Of a DNA stretch of 38,254 bases, positions 23,118 to 30,674 are shown in pieces. The stretch lies in contig NZ_PJJS01000040.1 in assembly GCF_002929845.1 (NCBI RefSeq), forward strand, positions 1-38,254, in the 5' to 3' direction. This stretch comes from Cryobacterium sp. M96 (GTDB taxonomy: Bacteria; Actinomycetota; Actinomycetes; Actinomycetales; Microbacteriaceae). The first letter of the stretch is position 1; the number at the start of each line of letters is the position of its first letter. Both the position numbers and the translations under genes were made by a program. The notes beneath the pieces are model-generated. The model did no database searches and was not told the DNA's origin. It was given only the letters and a program-made list of their open reading frames with translations.

Positions 23118-24507
23118 GCCCGGTGAGCCCGGCCGTCGACTCGATCACGGGCTTCATCTTCTTGTCGAGCGCCTCGAAGAACATCGACAGCGGGAACTCG
23201 TCGTCCAGAACAAGGTCGGTGTAGCCCTTCGGTGCGCCAGCAAGCACGTCCAGCGGCAGGCCGCGAGCCCACTGCGACGCCGGGTTCGGCGTGAGCGTCT
23301 CCGCGATCATGTCGTAGGCGGCCAGCCAGTGGGCCTTCTTCGGCCGGTCGATCGACGCCCAGTAGAGGTCGTCGATTCGCTTGCCCAGCGCGATGACCAC
23401 GTCGGGCACGGCTTCCCAGTCGAAGGTGAGCCGGGTGTCGGTCCAGTGCAGCACGTGGTGCTGGTGCATCCACGCGAAGAGCAGCTGCCCGCCCAGCCCG
23501 TCGTAGTTCCGCACCCGGGTGCCGCTGATCGAGAATCGGAAGATCCGGTCGAAGATCACGGCGTACTGCACAAGTTTCGCGTGCCGGCGTGCTTCCGGGC
23601 TGGCGTTCTCGTCGCGTTCGATCGTGACCGATTCGCGGAACGCGGTCAGGTCGCAGCGCAGTTCCTCCAGGGAGTAGAGGAAGAACGGCATCCGCTGCTT
23701 GATCATGAACGGGTCGAATGGAAGGTCGCCGCGCATGTGCGTGCGGTCGTGGATGAGGTCCCACATGACGAAGGTTTCCTCGGTCAGGTGCTGGTCGTCG
23801 AGCAGCGCCGCCGCATCGGCAGGCAGTTCGAGACGCGTGATCTCGGCGGCCGCGCGCACGACCCGGCGGAACCGGGCAGCTTCGCGGTCGGCGAAGATCG
23901 CACCCCAGGTGAAGGAGGGGATCTGGCGCATGGCGACGGTCTCGGGGAATAAAACGGCCGAGTTGGTGTCGTAGCCGGGCGTGAAATCGAGGAAACGGAT
24001 CGGCATGAACAGCTCGTTCGTGTACTCCTGCTCGAGCTCGTCGATGAATTCCGGCCAGATCACCTCGATCAGCACGGCCTCGACAAAGCGGTTCGCGCTG
24101 CCGTTCTGCGTGTACATCGGGAACACGACCAGGTGACGGATGCCGTCGGCCCGCTGCTGCTGCGGCTGGAACGCCATCAGGGAGTCGAAGAAGTCCGGCA
24201 CGCCGAAGCCCTCGGTGCTCCAGCGGGTGAAGTCCCGGGTCACGGCCGCGAGGTAGGCGGCGTCGTGCGGGAACAGCGGGGCGAGCTCGTCAATGGCGGC
24301 GGCGATCACGCCGACGTGCGCCGCGGCATCCGCGTGGTCGGCGGCGACGGGGATGGAGCCGTCCTGCGCCTGGCTGGCCTGAAGCGAGGTGGCCGCGGAC
24401 TTGAGCCGGAGCCAGGCCGGGCTTGTGGCCGGGTTGGCGGCGGTGACGGCATCCTCGAGAACCTCGGGCTCACCGACCAGTGCATCGTGCGCAACGTAAT
24501 TCGACAT
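23110..24507 (-). CDS. DUF6421 family protein, possible metalloenzyme
   Basis: A 465-residue soluble protein that I recognise, from memory, as the DUF6421 family of actinobacteria; it has no assigned function. Residues 253-257 read H-D-R-T-H, and 24 residues after the second His comes E281-E282 with D286, so E282-x3-D286 completes an ExxxD. This HxxxH...ExxxD spacing resembles the zinc site of gluzincin peptidases, except that Asp replaces the catalytic Glu of HExxH. A late W-M-H-Q-H-H-V-L-H-W stretch is also His-rich. No signal peptide or membrane helix is visible. The ATG at 24507 has a perfect GGAGG 5 bases upstream. It heads a minus-strand run with SDR, ABC exporter, aldolase and acyl-CoA ligase. 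The metal-site reading is inference. Confidence 0.8.
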   Translation of the reverse strand: MSNYVAHDALVGEPEVLEDAVTAANPATSPAWLRLKSAATSLQASQAQDGSIPVAADHADAAAHVGVIAAAIDELAPLFPHDAAYLAAVTRDFTRWSTEGFGVPDFFDSLMAFQPQQQRADGIRHLVVFPMYTQNGSANRFVEAVLIEVIWPEFIDELEQEYTNELFMPIRFLDFTPGYDTNSAVLFPETVAMRQIPSFTWGAIFADREAARFRRVVRAAAEITRLELPADAAALLDDQHLTEETFVMWDLIHDRTHMRGDLPFDPFMIKQRMPFFLYSLEELRCDLTAFRESVTIERDENASPEARRHAKLVQYAVIFDRIFRFSISGTRVRNYDGLGGQLLFAWMHQHHVLHWTDTRLTFDWEAVPDVVIALGKRIDDLYWASIDRPKKAHWLAAYDMIAETLTPNPASQWARGLPLDVLAGAPKGYTDLVLDDEFPLSMFFEALDKKMKPVIESTAGLTGRD

Positions 24508-24629
24508 GGGAACCTCCGTTCTTCGTGAGTGCCGCGGTCGCGGCGGGGTCGTTCGTGGTGGTGCTGGGTGGTGCCGGTGGTGCCATTTGGCGCCACGGTC
24601 CAGAGTAGCGGGAGGGTGCGGGCGTTTTC

Positions 24630-24645
24630 TTGCCATATCTCGCAA
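24630..24645. promoter_or_regulatory. Candidate Lrp/AsnC-like operator upstream of DUF6421 gene
   Basis: TTGCCATATCTCGCAA: the arms TTGC/GCAA are perfect with an 8-base A/T-richer centre, and 12 of 16 positions are symmetric. It lies about 123 bases upstream of the DUF6421 ATG and next to where the -35 would fall for the TACTCT -10. Such dyads are common for Lrp/AsnC-type regulators of amino acid genes; the regulator is not in the window. Confidence 0.35.
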
Positions 24646-24833
24646 CGAATCGCCGTGTTCCGACCCTCCGGTCGTCGAAAGCCCCCGTTCCGGTTGAAAG
24701 TGTGCGTTGTTCCGGTCATTCTCCGAGAATCGCCCATTGTGCCGAGTGCCGCCCTTCCGGCGGTGATTGTGGGCGCACACGGAGCTTTTGGTCTCTGCGG
24801 CGCGAGAGGGCGGTGCACGAGAACCGGCTGCCC

Positions 24834-24885
24834 GGGTCTCGACAGGCTGGGCCACCGGATGGCTCGACCACCGGATGGCTCGACC
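24834..24885. repeat. Interspersed repeat copy, inverted, with internal duplication
   Basis: GGGTCTCGACAGGCTGG is followed by two copies of a 16-base unit CCACCGGATGGCTCGA. This is the reverse complement of the core found at 10007-10049 and 36814-36888. Partial duplication of the unit recalls the 16-base duplication at 10007-10038. Confidence 0.7.
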
Positions 24886-24912
24886 GCGGGGGTGGCCTGC
24901 GCTATCGTCGAG

Positions 24913-24934
24913 GCGACCATGCAGCGACCATGCA
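24913..24934. repeat. 11-bp tandem duplication before DUF1622 gene
   Basis: GCGACCATGCA occurs twice in direct succession. Each copy supplies an ATG: the first opens an 11-codon leader (24919-24954), and the second is in frame with the downstream gene. Confidence 0.85.
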
Positions 24935-24954
24935 GCGAGGAGCGCCGCCGATGA
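24919..24954 (+). CDS. Possible 11-residue leader peptide
   Basis: The frame ATG-CAG-CGA... encodes MQRPCSEERRR and stops at TGA. That TGA overlaps the ATG of the DUF1622 gene (ATGA), a classical coupling geometry. It has no strong ribosome site, and its ATG exists only because of the local 11-base duplication, so it may be fortuitous. Confidence 0.25.
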   Translation: MQRPCSEERRR

Positions 24955-25331
24955 ACTTTGACGAGGTGATCTCGGCGGTCGTGCGGATCGTCGAGGCGGC
25001 CGGTGCAGCCATCATGGTGCTCGGCGGCGCGGCCGCGATGATCGCTGCGGTGCCGACCGCGCTGCGGGCCGACACCCGGCAGCGGGCCTATGAGAAGTTG
25101 CGCCGCAATCTGGGCCGGGCCATCCTGCTCGGGCTCGAAGTGCTGATCATCGCCGATATCATCCGCACGATCCTGGTGGATCCGACCCCGCAGAGCGTGC
25201 TGGTGCTCGGCGCGATCGTGGTGATCCGGGTGCTGCTCAGCTTCTCGCTTGAGGTGGAGATGGACGGCATCTGGCCCTGGTCCCGCTGGCGCCTCGCCGC
25301 GAACAAGGGCGGCACGCCGAACCTCAAGTAG
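24951..25331 (+). CDS. DUF1622 small membrane protein
   Basis: A 126-residue protein with three hydrophobic segments: about 14-38, 55-72 and 75-92. A basic loop RADTRQRAYEKLRRNLGRA sits between the first and second. The D-E-V-I-S start, the L-G-L-E-V-L-I-I-A-D-I-I segment and the late V-I-R-V-L-L-S-F-S-L-E-x-E region are typical of the DUF1622 family, whose function is unknown. ATG at 24951 is preferred (GAGGAG 9 bases upstream). An in-frame ATG at 24930 would add seven residues (MQRGAPP). Confidence 0.82.
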   Translation: MNFDEVISAVVRIVEAAGAAIMVLGGAAAMIAAVPTALRADTRQRAYEKLRRNLGRAILLGLEVLIIADIIRTILVDPTPQSVLVLGAIVVIRVLLSFSLEVEMDGIWPWSRWRLAANKGGTPNLK

Positions 25332-25333
25332 CG

Positions 25334-25353
25334 CTCGAAACGACACGTTCGAG
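25334..25353. terminator. Short hairpin between convergent genes
   Basis: CTCGAA and TTCGAG are separated by 8 bases, 2 bases after the DUF1622 stop and about 40 bases beyond the stop of the convergent methyltransferase gene. The stem is only 6 bp, so position is the main argument for a terminator. Confidence 0.3.
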
Positions 25354-25390
25354 GGGCGGGCGCCGCCGCGCACCCTTCAAACCTGACGGT

Positions 25391-26638
25391 TCACCGAACA
25401 GCGTCAGGCGCGTCGGGGGCATCGGCAGTCGACTGGGCCGGCGGAGAGACGGCCCGCAACCGCCAGAGCGACGTCACTTCCTTCGACCGGGCGGCGTGCA
25501 GGGGATCGGACGCGTCGGCGGCGCGGCCGTGCACGGGTTTGGCGTCCAGGCGGGCGACGACCTCGAGGCCCGCGTCCTCGATCAGGTCGAGGAGTTCGCC
25601 GCGGGAGCGCAACCCGAGGTGCTCGGCGATGTCGGAGAGCACGAGCCAGCCCTCCCCGGCCGCCTGGAGGTGGTCGGCCAGCCCGGCCAGGAAGCCCCGC
25701 AACATCCGGCTGTCGGGGTCGTAGACGGCGAAGTCGGTGGCGGTGACGGCGGACGCGGGAATCCACGGCGGGTTGCAGACCACGAGGTCGGCGCGGCCGG
25801 CGGGGAACAGATCGGCCTTGATGATCTCGACCGCACCGGCCAGCCCGAGCCGCCCGATGTTCGCGCGCGCGCAGGTCAGCGCCCGTGGCTCCTGGTCGGT
25901 GCCGACCACGTGACGGATGCCGCGTCGCGCCAGCACCGCAGCGAGCACCCCGGTGCCCGTGCCGATGTCGAACGCGGTGGCGGTCCCGGCGATCGAGCCG
26001 GCCTCAGCCGCAGAACCTCCGGCCCAGGCTGCCGGCAGCGGGGCCGTGTTCACCAGGTCGAGGTATTCGCCGCGCACGGGCGAGAACACCCCGTAGTGCG
26101 GGTGGATGCGGGCGCCGAGCGCGGGTACGTCGACCCCGGTCGTGCGCCACTCGTGCGCCCCGATGACGCCGAGGAGCTCGCGCAGGGCGGTGACCGAGGC
26201 ATCCGTCGCCGGGCCGTAGGTCTCGGTGCAGGCCTGGCGCACGTCGGGCGCGCGGCGGAGCGGAACGGTGTAGTCGGCGTCGAGCGGCACGAACACCAGG
26301 CCGAGCAGCCGGGAGCGGCGCAGCGCCTCGGAGCGGTAGTGCCGGAAAGCGGCGGCCAGGTCGGTGGTGGGCGCGTGCCGGCCGTGGTCGATGCGGCGGG
26401 CGAGGGCGCTGAGCAACTGGCGGGCGCCCAGGAAGTCGCCGCGCCAGAGCATGCCGGTGCCAGCCTTCGCGTGGCGGTAGGCGGCATCCGCGGTCATCGT
26501 GTCGTCGGCGATGACGACGCGTTCCGGCGGCGCCCAACCGCTCTCCGAGTGCCAGAGGGCCGACCGAGTCCGCCCGGCCTCCGCCCAGGTGATGCGGGCG
26601 GGCCTGGTCGCCGTGTTCGTGCTGGTCATGGGTTCCAT
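25391..26638 (-). CDS. Class I SAM-dependent methyltransferase (NPPW type)
   Basis: A 415-residue protein with a C-terminal Rossmann methyltransferase domain. Motif I is FDIGTGTGVLA (223-233) for S-adenosylmethionine, the acidic motif II is GTDQE (246-250), and the catalytic motif IV is NPPW (289-292). NPPY/W marks enzymes that methylate amide or exocyclic nitrogens (PrmC/HemK, RsmC/RlmG, adenine-N6). The first 200 residues form an alpha-rich domain I do not recognise, which probably selects the substrate. The target could be an rRNA base or a protein glutamine. ATG at 26629 (third codon after the first) is an alternative start; neither has a clear ribosome site. Confidence 0.87.
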   Translation of the reverse strand: MEPMTSTNTATRPARITWAEAGRTRSALWHSESGWAPPERVVIADDTMTADAAYRHAKAGTGMLWRGDFLGARQLLSALARRIDHGRHAPTTDLAAAFRHYRSEALRRSRLLGLVFVPLDADYTVPLRRAPDVRQACTETYGPATDASVTALRELLGVIGAHEWRTTGVDVPALGARIHPHYGVFSPVRGEYLDLVNTAPLPAAWAGGSAAEAGSIAGTATAFDIGTGTGVLAAVLARRGIRHVVGTDQEPRALTCARANIGRLGLAGAVEIIKADLFPAGRADLVVCNPPWIPASAVTATDFAVYDPDSRMLRGFLAGLADHLQAAGEGWLVLSDIAEHLGLRSRGELLDLIEDAGLEVVARLDAKPVHGRAADASDPLHAARSKEVTSLWRLRAVSPPAQSTADAPDAPDAVR

Positions 26639-26702
26639 CTTTGCGCGGGTGGGGTGGGGTGGGCGTGCCGGGGCCGGCGGGAGAGCACGGGGTGCGGCCC
26701 GA

Positions 26703-27695
26703 TCAACGCAGCGCGGGCATGACCTCGCGTTCGAAGAGTTCCAGACCCGAGCGGTCGTAGGCGGCCTCCGGGAAGTAGTGGATGGCGTAACCGAGGCCGC
26801 GTGCCTTCATGCCGTTCAGGCGCTCGACGACCTGTTCCGGTGTGCCGACGCACTGCGCCTCGCCGCTGCGGTACTCGGCCATGAATGCCGCCGCGCCCTC
26901 CGAACCGAGGTAGGGGGTGACCCGGGCCTCGATGGCGTCGAGACGGTCGGCGACCTCGGCCTCCGTCGCCGCGATCACGGTGTTGTAGTTCGCCGAGCGG
27001 GTGATCGCGCCGAAATCGGTGCCTTCCGCCATGCAGTGCGCCTCGAGCAACTCGCTCTTGTGCGAGAAGCCCTCGGGGGAGCCGTCGAAGTTCGTGTAGT
27101 TCGCGTACTTCGCCGCGATCTTGAGGGTGACCTTCTCGCCGCCGCCGGCGATCCAGACCGGGATGCCTCCGTCCTGCAGTGGTAGCGGCCGCACGATGGC
27201 GCCGTCCACCTGGTAGTGCTGTCCGTCGAGGGTGGCCTTACCGGTGGCCCAGGCCTGGCGCATGATCTGCACGCCCTCGTCGAGGCGTGCGAGGCGCTCG
27301 CCGGCGCGCGGGAAGCCATAGCCGTAAGCGCGCCATTCGTGCTCGTACCAGCCGGCGCCGATGCCCATCTCGACGCGTCCGCCGGAGATGATGTCGATGG
27401 TCGAGGCGACCTTCGCGAGGTAGGCCGGGTTGCGGTAGCTGATGCAGGTGCACATCTGGCCGAGGCGCACCCGTGTCGTGGTGGCGGCGAACGCGCTCAT
27501 CAGCGTCCAGGCTTCGTGGGTGGCCTCCTCGCTCGGCACCGGCACGGTGTGGAAGTGGTCGTACACCCAGATCGACTCCCACTCGCCGGCGTCGGCGTGC
27601 GCGGCGAGGCCGCTCATGGTCGCCCACTGTTCGACGGGATCGATGTCGACCAGGTCGTGACGCCAGCCCTGAGGTATGAAGAGTCCGAATCGCAT
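26703..27695 (-). CDS. LLM class F420-dependent oxidoreductase
   Basis: A 330-residue luciferase-like monooxygenase-superfamily protein. The TIM-barrel start MRFGLFIPQGW, the AATTTRVRLG strand, the YRNPAYLAKVASTIDIISGGRVEMGIGAGW segment and the late GTPEQVVERL are typical of the actinobacterial coenzyme F420 subgroup. It probably transfers hydride with F420; FMN use is possible. The substrate is unknown. No ribosome site precedes the ATG. Instead TAGGCT lies 7 bases upstream, suggesting a leaderless transcript divergent from glycerate kinase. Confidence 0.9.
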   Translation of the reverse strand: MRFGLFIPQGWRHDLVDIDPVEQWATMSGLAAHADAGEWESIWVYDHFHTVPVPSEEATHEAWTLMSAFAATTTRVRLGQMCTCISYRNPAYLAKVASTIDIISGGRVEMGIGAGWYEHEWRAYGYGFPRAGERLARLDEGVQIMRQAWATGKATLDGQHYQVDGAIVRPLPLQDGGIPVWIAGGGEKVTLKIAAKYANYTNFDGSPEGFSHKSELLEAHCMAEGTDFGAITRSANYNTVIAATEAEVADRLDAIEARVTPYLGSEGAAAFMAEYRSGEAQCVGTPEQVVERLNGMKARGLGYAIHYFPEAAYDRSGLELFEREVMPALR

Positions 27696-27702
27696 GGTTT
27701 CG

Positions 27703-27708
27703 AGCCTA
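27703..27708 (-). promoter_or_regulatory. Leaderless-type -10 box of LLM oxidoreductase gene
   Basis: TAGGCT on the minus strand ends 7 bases before the ATG, as in leaderless actinobacterial genes. No good -35 is visible. Confidence 0.35.
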
Positions 27709-27781
27709 CGCGGGGGTAGCGGATGCTGCGTCCTGCGCCCTGCAGTTGCAGCTGGTGCCCGGGACCGGGAAGATCAACACC

Positions 27782-28948
27782 ATGAAGTTCGTTCTGGCCC
27801 CCGACTCGTTCAAGGAATCCATGTCGGCCGTCGAGGCCGCCACGGCCCTGGAGCGCGGCATCCGTTCCGTCTTCCCCGGCGCCGAGTGCGTGCGGGTGCC
27901 GATGGCCGACGGCGGCGAGGGCACCGTGAACGCGATGGTTGCCGCCTGTGGCGGTGAGATCGTGGAGACCGAGGTTCAGGATGCCCGCGGACGCCCGGTG
28001 CTGGCCGCCTACGGCTATGTGGCCGCCGAGCAGCTGGCGATCATCGAGGTTGCGGCGTCGGCCGGCATCCATCTCGTCGCCGCAGCCGACCGGGACGCAC
28101 GCACCGCCAGCACGTACGGCGTCGGGCAGCTCATCACCGACGCGCTGGACCGCGGTGCGAGCCGGTTCGTGATCGGGCTGGGCGGCTCGGTGACCAACGA
28201 CGGAGGGGCTGGCATGCTTCACGCCCTCGGCGCTCGTCTGTTCGATTCCGCCGAACGTGACCTGGACTGCGGGGGAGCGGCGCTTGCGCGGCTCTGCCGG
28301 ATCGACCTGGAAGGATTCGACCCGCGGGCGCGGTCCGCGTCGTTCGAGATCGCGAGCGATGTCGCCAATCCGCTGCTCGGTCCGGGCGGCGCCACCGCCG
28401 TCTTCGGCCCGCAGAAAGGCGCCGATCCGCAGGCCGTGCGGGACCTCGAGGAGGCCCTCACGGTCTTCGCGCGGGTGCTGACCGCGGATTCCGGGCGTTC
28501 CGTGGCGGAGCTGCCCGGCGCCGGCGCGGCCGGCGGGCTCGGCGCGGCCTTCCTCGCCTGCTTCGACTCCCGCATGCGGCGGGGCGTCGAGGTGGTGATG
28601 GAGGCCGCCCTCCTCGAGCGTCGCCTGAGCGGGGCCGACTTCGTTTTCACCGGCGAGGGCAGCATCGACGGGCAGACCCTGCACGGCAAGACCCCGCTCG
28701 GCGTGGCCGAGGCTGCCGCGCGCAACGGTGTGCCCGTGATCGCGTTCGCGGGCCGGGTAGGACCCGGGTCCGAGGTGCTCTATGACCAGGGCTTCGCCGC
28801 GCTGGTGCCGATCGTTCAGGAGGTCAGCGACCTCCCGCAGGCACTGACGGATGGTCCGGCGAACCTCGAACGGGCCGCCGCCACGGTGTGCCGTATCCTC
28901 GCCCTCGGGCTGTCGGCCGGGGCGGCCCGCGGGGCGCAGACAAGCTAA
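27782..28948 (+). CDS. Glycerate kinase
   Basis: A 388-residue enzyme of the GarK/GlxK family, phosphorylating D-glycerate with ATP (to 2- or 3-phosphoglycerate depending on subgroup). Family marks are the N-terminal APDSFKESMSA, MADGGEGTV, the ATHGVG-equivalent ASTYGVGQLI, IGLGGSVTNDGGAGML, NPLLGPGGATAVFGPQKGA, and the C-terminal FTGEGSIDGQTLHGKTPLGVA. All are intact. The ATG at 27782 has GGGAAG about 9 bases upstream; longer open frames start in the intergenic region. It converges on a phosphoglycerate mutase gene 66 bases downstream, which could connect its product to glycolysis. Confidence 0.95.
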   Translation: MKFVLAPDSFKESMSAVEAATALERGIRSVFPGAECVRVPMADGGEGTVNAMVAACGGEIVETEVQDARGRPVLAAYGYVAAEQLAIIEVAASAGIHLVAAADRDARTASTYGVGQLITDALDRGASRFVIGLGGSVTNDGGAGMLHALGARLFDSAERDLDCGGAALARLCRIDLEGFDPRARSASFEIASDVANPLLGPGGATAVFGPQKGADPQAVRDLEEALTVFARVLTADSGRSVAELPGAGAAGGLGAAFLACFDSRMRRGVEVVMEAALLERRLSGADFVFTGEGSIDGQTLHGKTPLGVAEAAARNGVPVIAFAGRVGPGSEVLYDQGFAALVPIVQEVSDLPQALTDGPANLERAAATVCRILALGLSAGAARGAQTS

Positions 28949-29014
28949 GCGACGGGAGCCGGAACGTCACGGACGGCTCGAGATCACACACCCGAGCTCA
29001 CAGGCTCGAGATCG

Positions 29015-29836
29015 TCAGGTACCGCCCTCATTCGCGAGGGTGAGGGCGGCCGCCAGCGCGGTGACGGAGTCGAGGTAGCGGCCGCCGAACGGCACGGGAC
29101 GCCCCCGGGCGTCGAAACGGTAGACCAACGGCTGTCCGGTGGGCAGGTTCAGGTCGCGGATCTGCCCGTCGGACAGGCCGTCGATCACCGCGCACAGAGC
29201 CCGCAGGGAGTTGCCGTGGGCCACCACGAGCACGATCTCGCCGCGGGCGAGAAGCGGGTCGACGCGCTCGGTGAGGAAGGCATCCACTCGGGTGATGACG
29301 TCGCTGAGCGCCTCGGTGCGGTTCAGTGCGGCCGCCGGCAGCGCGCGGAACAGGGCGGTGCCGGCGAACTCGTCGTAGAGCAGGTCGCCCATGGCGGGCG
29401 GGGCCTCGGCGACCGAGCGGCGCCAGGCCACGAACTGTTCCTCGCCGAACTCGGCGCGCACATCGTCTTTGGAACGGCCGGTCAGCGCGCCGTAATTGCG
29501 TTCGTTCAGTCGCCAGTCGGCGTCGCAGCCGACCGGCGGGCGGGCCAGACCGGCGGCGACGATCGCGGCGGTCTGCCGGGCGCGTGTCAGCGTCGAGGTG
29601 AACAGGGTGACAGGTGCTGCAGCGGGTGCCGGTGCCGTGGTCATGGCCGGAGAGCCGGTGCCGGTGGTCGGTGGCCGTTCGCCCGGCAGCGCAAGGTTGA
29701 GGAGGATGGTGGCCGTGTGGGCCTCGCGGATCCCCTGATCCGACAGCGGCGCATCCAGCACGCCCGTGAACAGCCCGGCGGCGTTCGCGGTGCTCTGGCC
29801 GTGCCGCAGCACGATTAACACCCCCGTTTCACGCAC
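29015..29836 (-). CDS. 2,3-bisphosphoglycerate-dependent phosphoglycerate mutase-like protein
   Basis: Interconverts 3- and 2-phosphoglycerate if it is a true mutase. The catalytic core is present: LRHGQSTAN with H12, TSTLTRARQTA, LNERNYGALTG, and the second His in VVAHGNSLRAL. The GLFTGVLDAPLSDQG segment is typical of GpmA. Between the first helix and the TSTLTRA segment lies a Pro/Ala/Thr-rich insertion of about 30 residues (about 50-76) that ordinary GpmA lacks. The start is GTG; a second GTG five codons later is possible and both have weak ribosome sites. It lies tail-to-tail with glycerate kinase. Confidence 0.88.
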   Translation of the reverse strand: MRETGVLIVLRHGQSTANAAGLFTGVLDAPLSDQGIREAHTATILLNLALPGERPPTTGTGSPAMTTAPAPAAAPVTLFTSTLTRARQTAAIVAAGLARPPVGCDADWRLNERNYGALTGRSKDDVRAEFGEEQFVAWRRSVAEAPPAMGDLLYDEFAGTALFRALPAAALNRTEALSDVITRVDAFLTERVDPLLARGEIVLVVAHGNSLRALCAVIDGLSDGQIRDLNLPTGQPLVYRFDARGRPVPFGGRYLDSVTALAAALTLANEGGT

Positions 29837-29988
29837 GGTGACCAGCCCTGTTCGAGTCTCAGCCGGCGGATGCCTCAGCCGTCGCGGATCTTCCGCCGCT
29901 AATTCTCAGGCTACAGCCCCGCAGTGACCACCGCCCGGCGGGGAGTGGCCGGGTTGAGCGGGAGCGACTCTCGCGGAAGGGGGTGGGC

Positions 29989-30591
29989 TCAGAAGCCGAA
30001 ATCGCCGCCGCCGAAATCGCCGCCGCCGAAATCGCCGCTGCCGGAGTCGCCGCCGGAACCCGCGTCGCCGCCGGAACCCGCGTCGCCGCCGGAATCGCCG
30101 CCGGAGTCGCCGGAACCGGAGTCGGCGCCCGAGGCATCCGCGCCGCCGGAGTCCATGGGCAGGAAAGCGCTCATCAGCGTCGACGCGATGACATAGCCCG
30201 CCACGGTGCCGAGCAGGGAGCTGCCGACCATGCTGCCGAAGCTCGGCCCGCCCTGGCCCTGGTTGCCGAAGGCGCGGGTGAGGGTGCCGGGCTGGCGCAG
30301 CTCCGCCCGGGTGGCCGCCTGAGCCAGTGTTGCCGGTTCGGCGTTCGCCGGGCGCTCGCTGGCGTTGGCGTTCTCGCTTAGCTGGCGGAACAGCAGGTCG
30401 CGTTGCTCATCGTTCAGTTTGCTGAAGGCCTCCGCGTGCACCTGCTCGATCGTCTCGGGCGGTGCCGTGCGCAGTAGGTACTGATAGCGATCGACGGCGA
30501 TCTCGTCGTCGGTGCGCTGCGGTGCGGCCGCGCGTCGCTGCTGTTCCGGCTGCTGGGGCTCGGTTCCGAAGAGGCGGTCGAAGAATCCCAT
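29989..30591 (-). CDS. Hypothetical protein with Gly-Asp-Phe repeat tail
   Basis: A 200-residue protein of unknown function. It has an amphipathic start (MGFFDRLFG), a Gln/Arg-rich linker, and a conserved-looking helical region (about 27-80, including DRYQYLLRTAPPETIEQVHAEAFSKL). A glycine-containing hydrophobic segment that could cross or associate with the membrane follows (about 115-143). The C-terminus is a low-complexity tail of Gly, Ser and Asp ending in three GGGDF-type units. The DNA of the tail is repetitive (15- and 18-base units). The start ATG has GAGGAG 6 bases upstream. It lies 84 bases upstream of nothing obviously related; it follows acs on the same strand. Confidence 0.75.
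   Translation of the reverse strand: MGFFDRLFGTEPQQPEQQRRAAAPQRTDDEIAVDRYQYLLRTAPPETIEQVHAEAFSKLNDEQRDLLFRQLSENANASERPANAEPATLAQAATRAELRQPGTLTRAFGNQGQGGPSFGSMVGSSLLGTVAGYVIASTLMSAFLPMDSGGADASGADSGSGDSGGDSGGDAGSGGDAGSGGDSGSGDFGGGDFGGGDFGF
29995..30085. repeat. In-gene tandem repeats (15 bp and 18 bp units)
   Basis: A 15-base unit GAAATCGCCGCCGCC is repeated about three times, encoding GGGDF on the minus strand. It is followed by an 18-base unit CCGCCGGAACCCGCGTCG occurring twice. Both keep the reading frame of the host gene. Confidence 0.85.
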
Positions 30592-30674
30592 GGTGTGCTC
30601 CTCTGGCTCGGGTCGTCTGGGGCGTTGGTCCCTACGATTCCACCCGTCGCTGGGTAGGCGCTGGAACCGTGCGC

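Larger units (their letters stand above)
24508..24950. other. Divergent intergenic region, DUF6421 / DUF1622
   Basis: 443 bases with no gene I can support apart from a possible 11-codon leader at its right end. It holds a candidate regulator dyad (24630-24645) with a possible minus-strand -10 (TACTCT, reverse complement at 24602-24607). It also holds an inverted, partly duplicated copy of the interspersed repeat (24834-24885), a possible plus-strand -10 (TATCGT, 24903-24908), and an 11-base tandem duplication (24913-24934). Confidence 0.6.
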
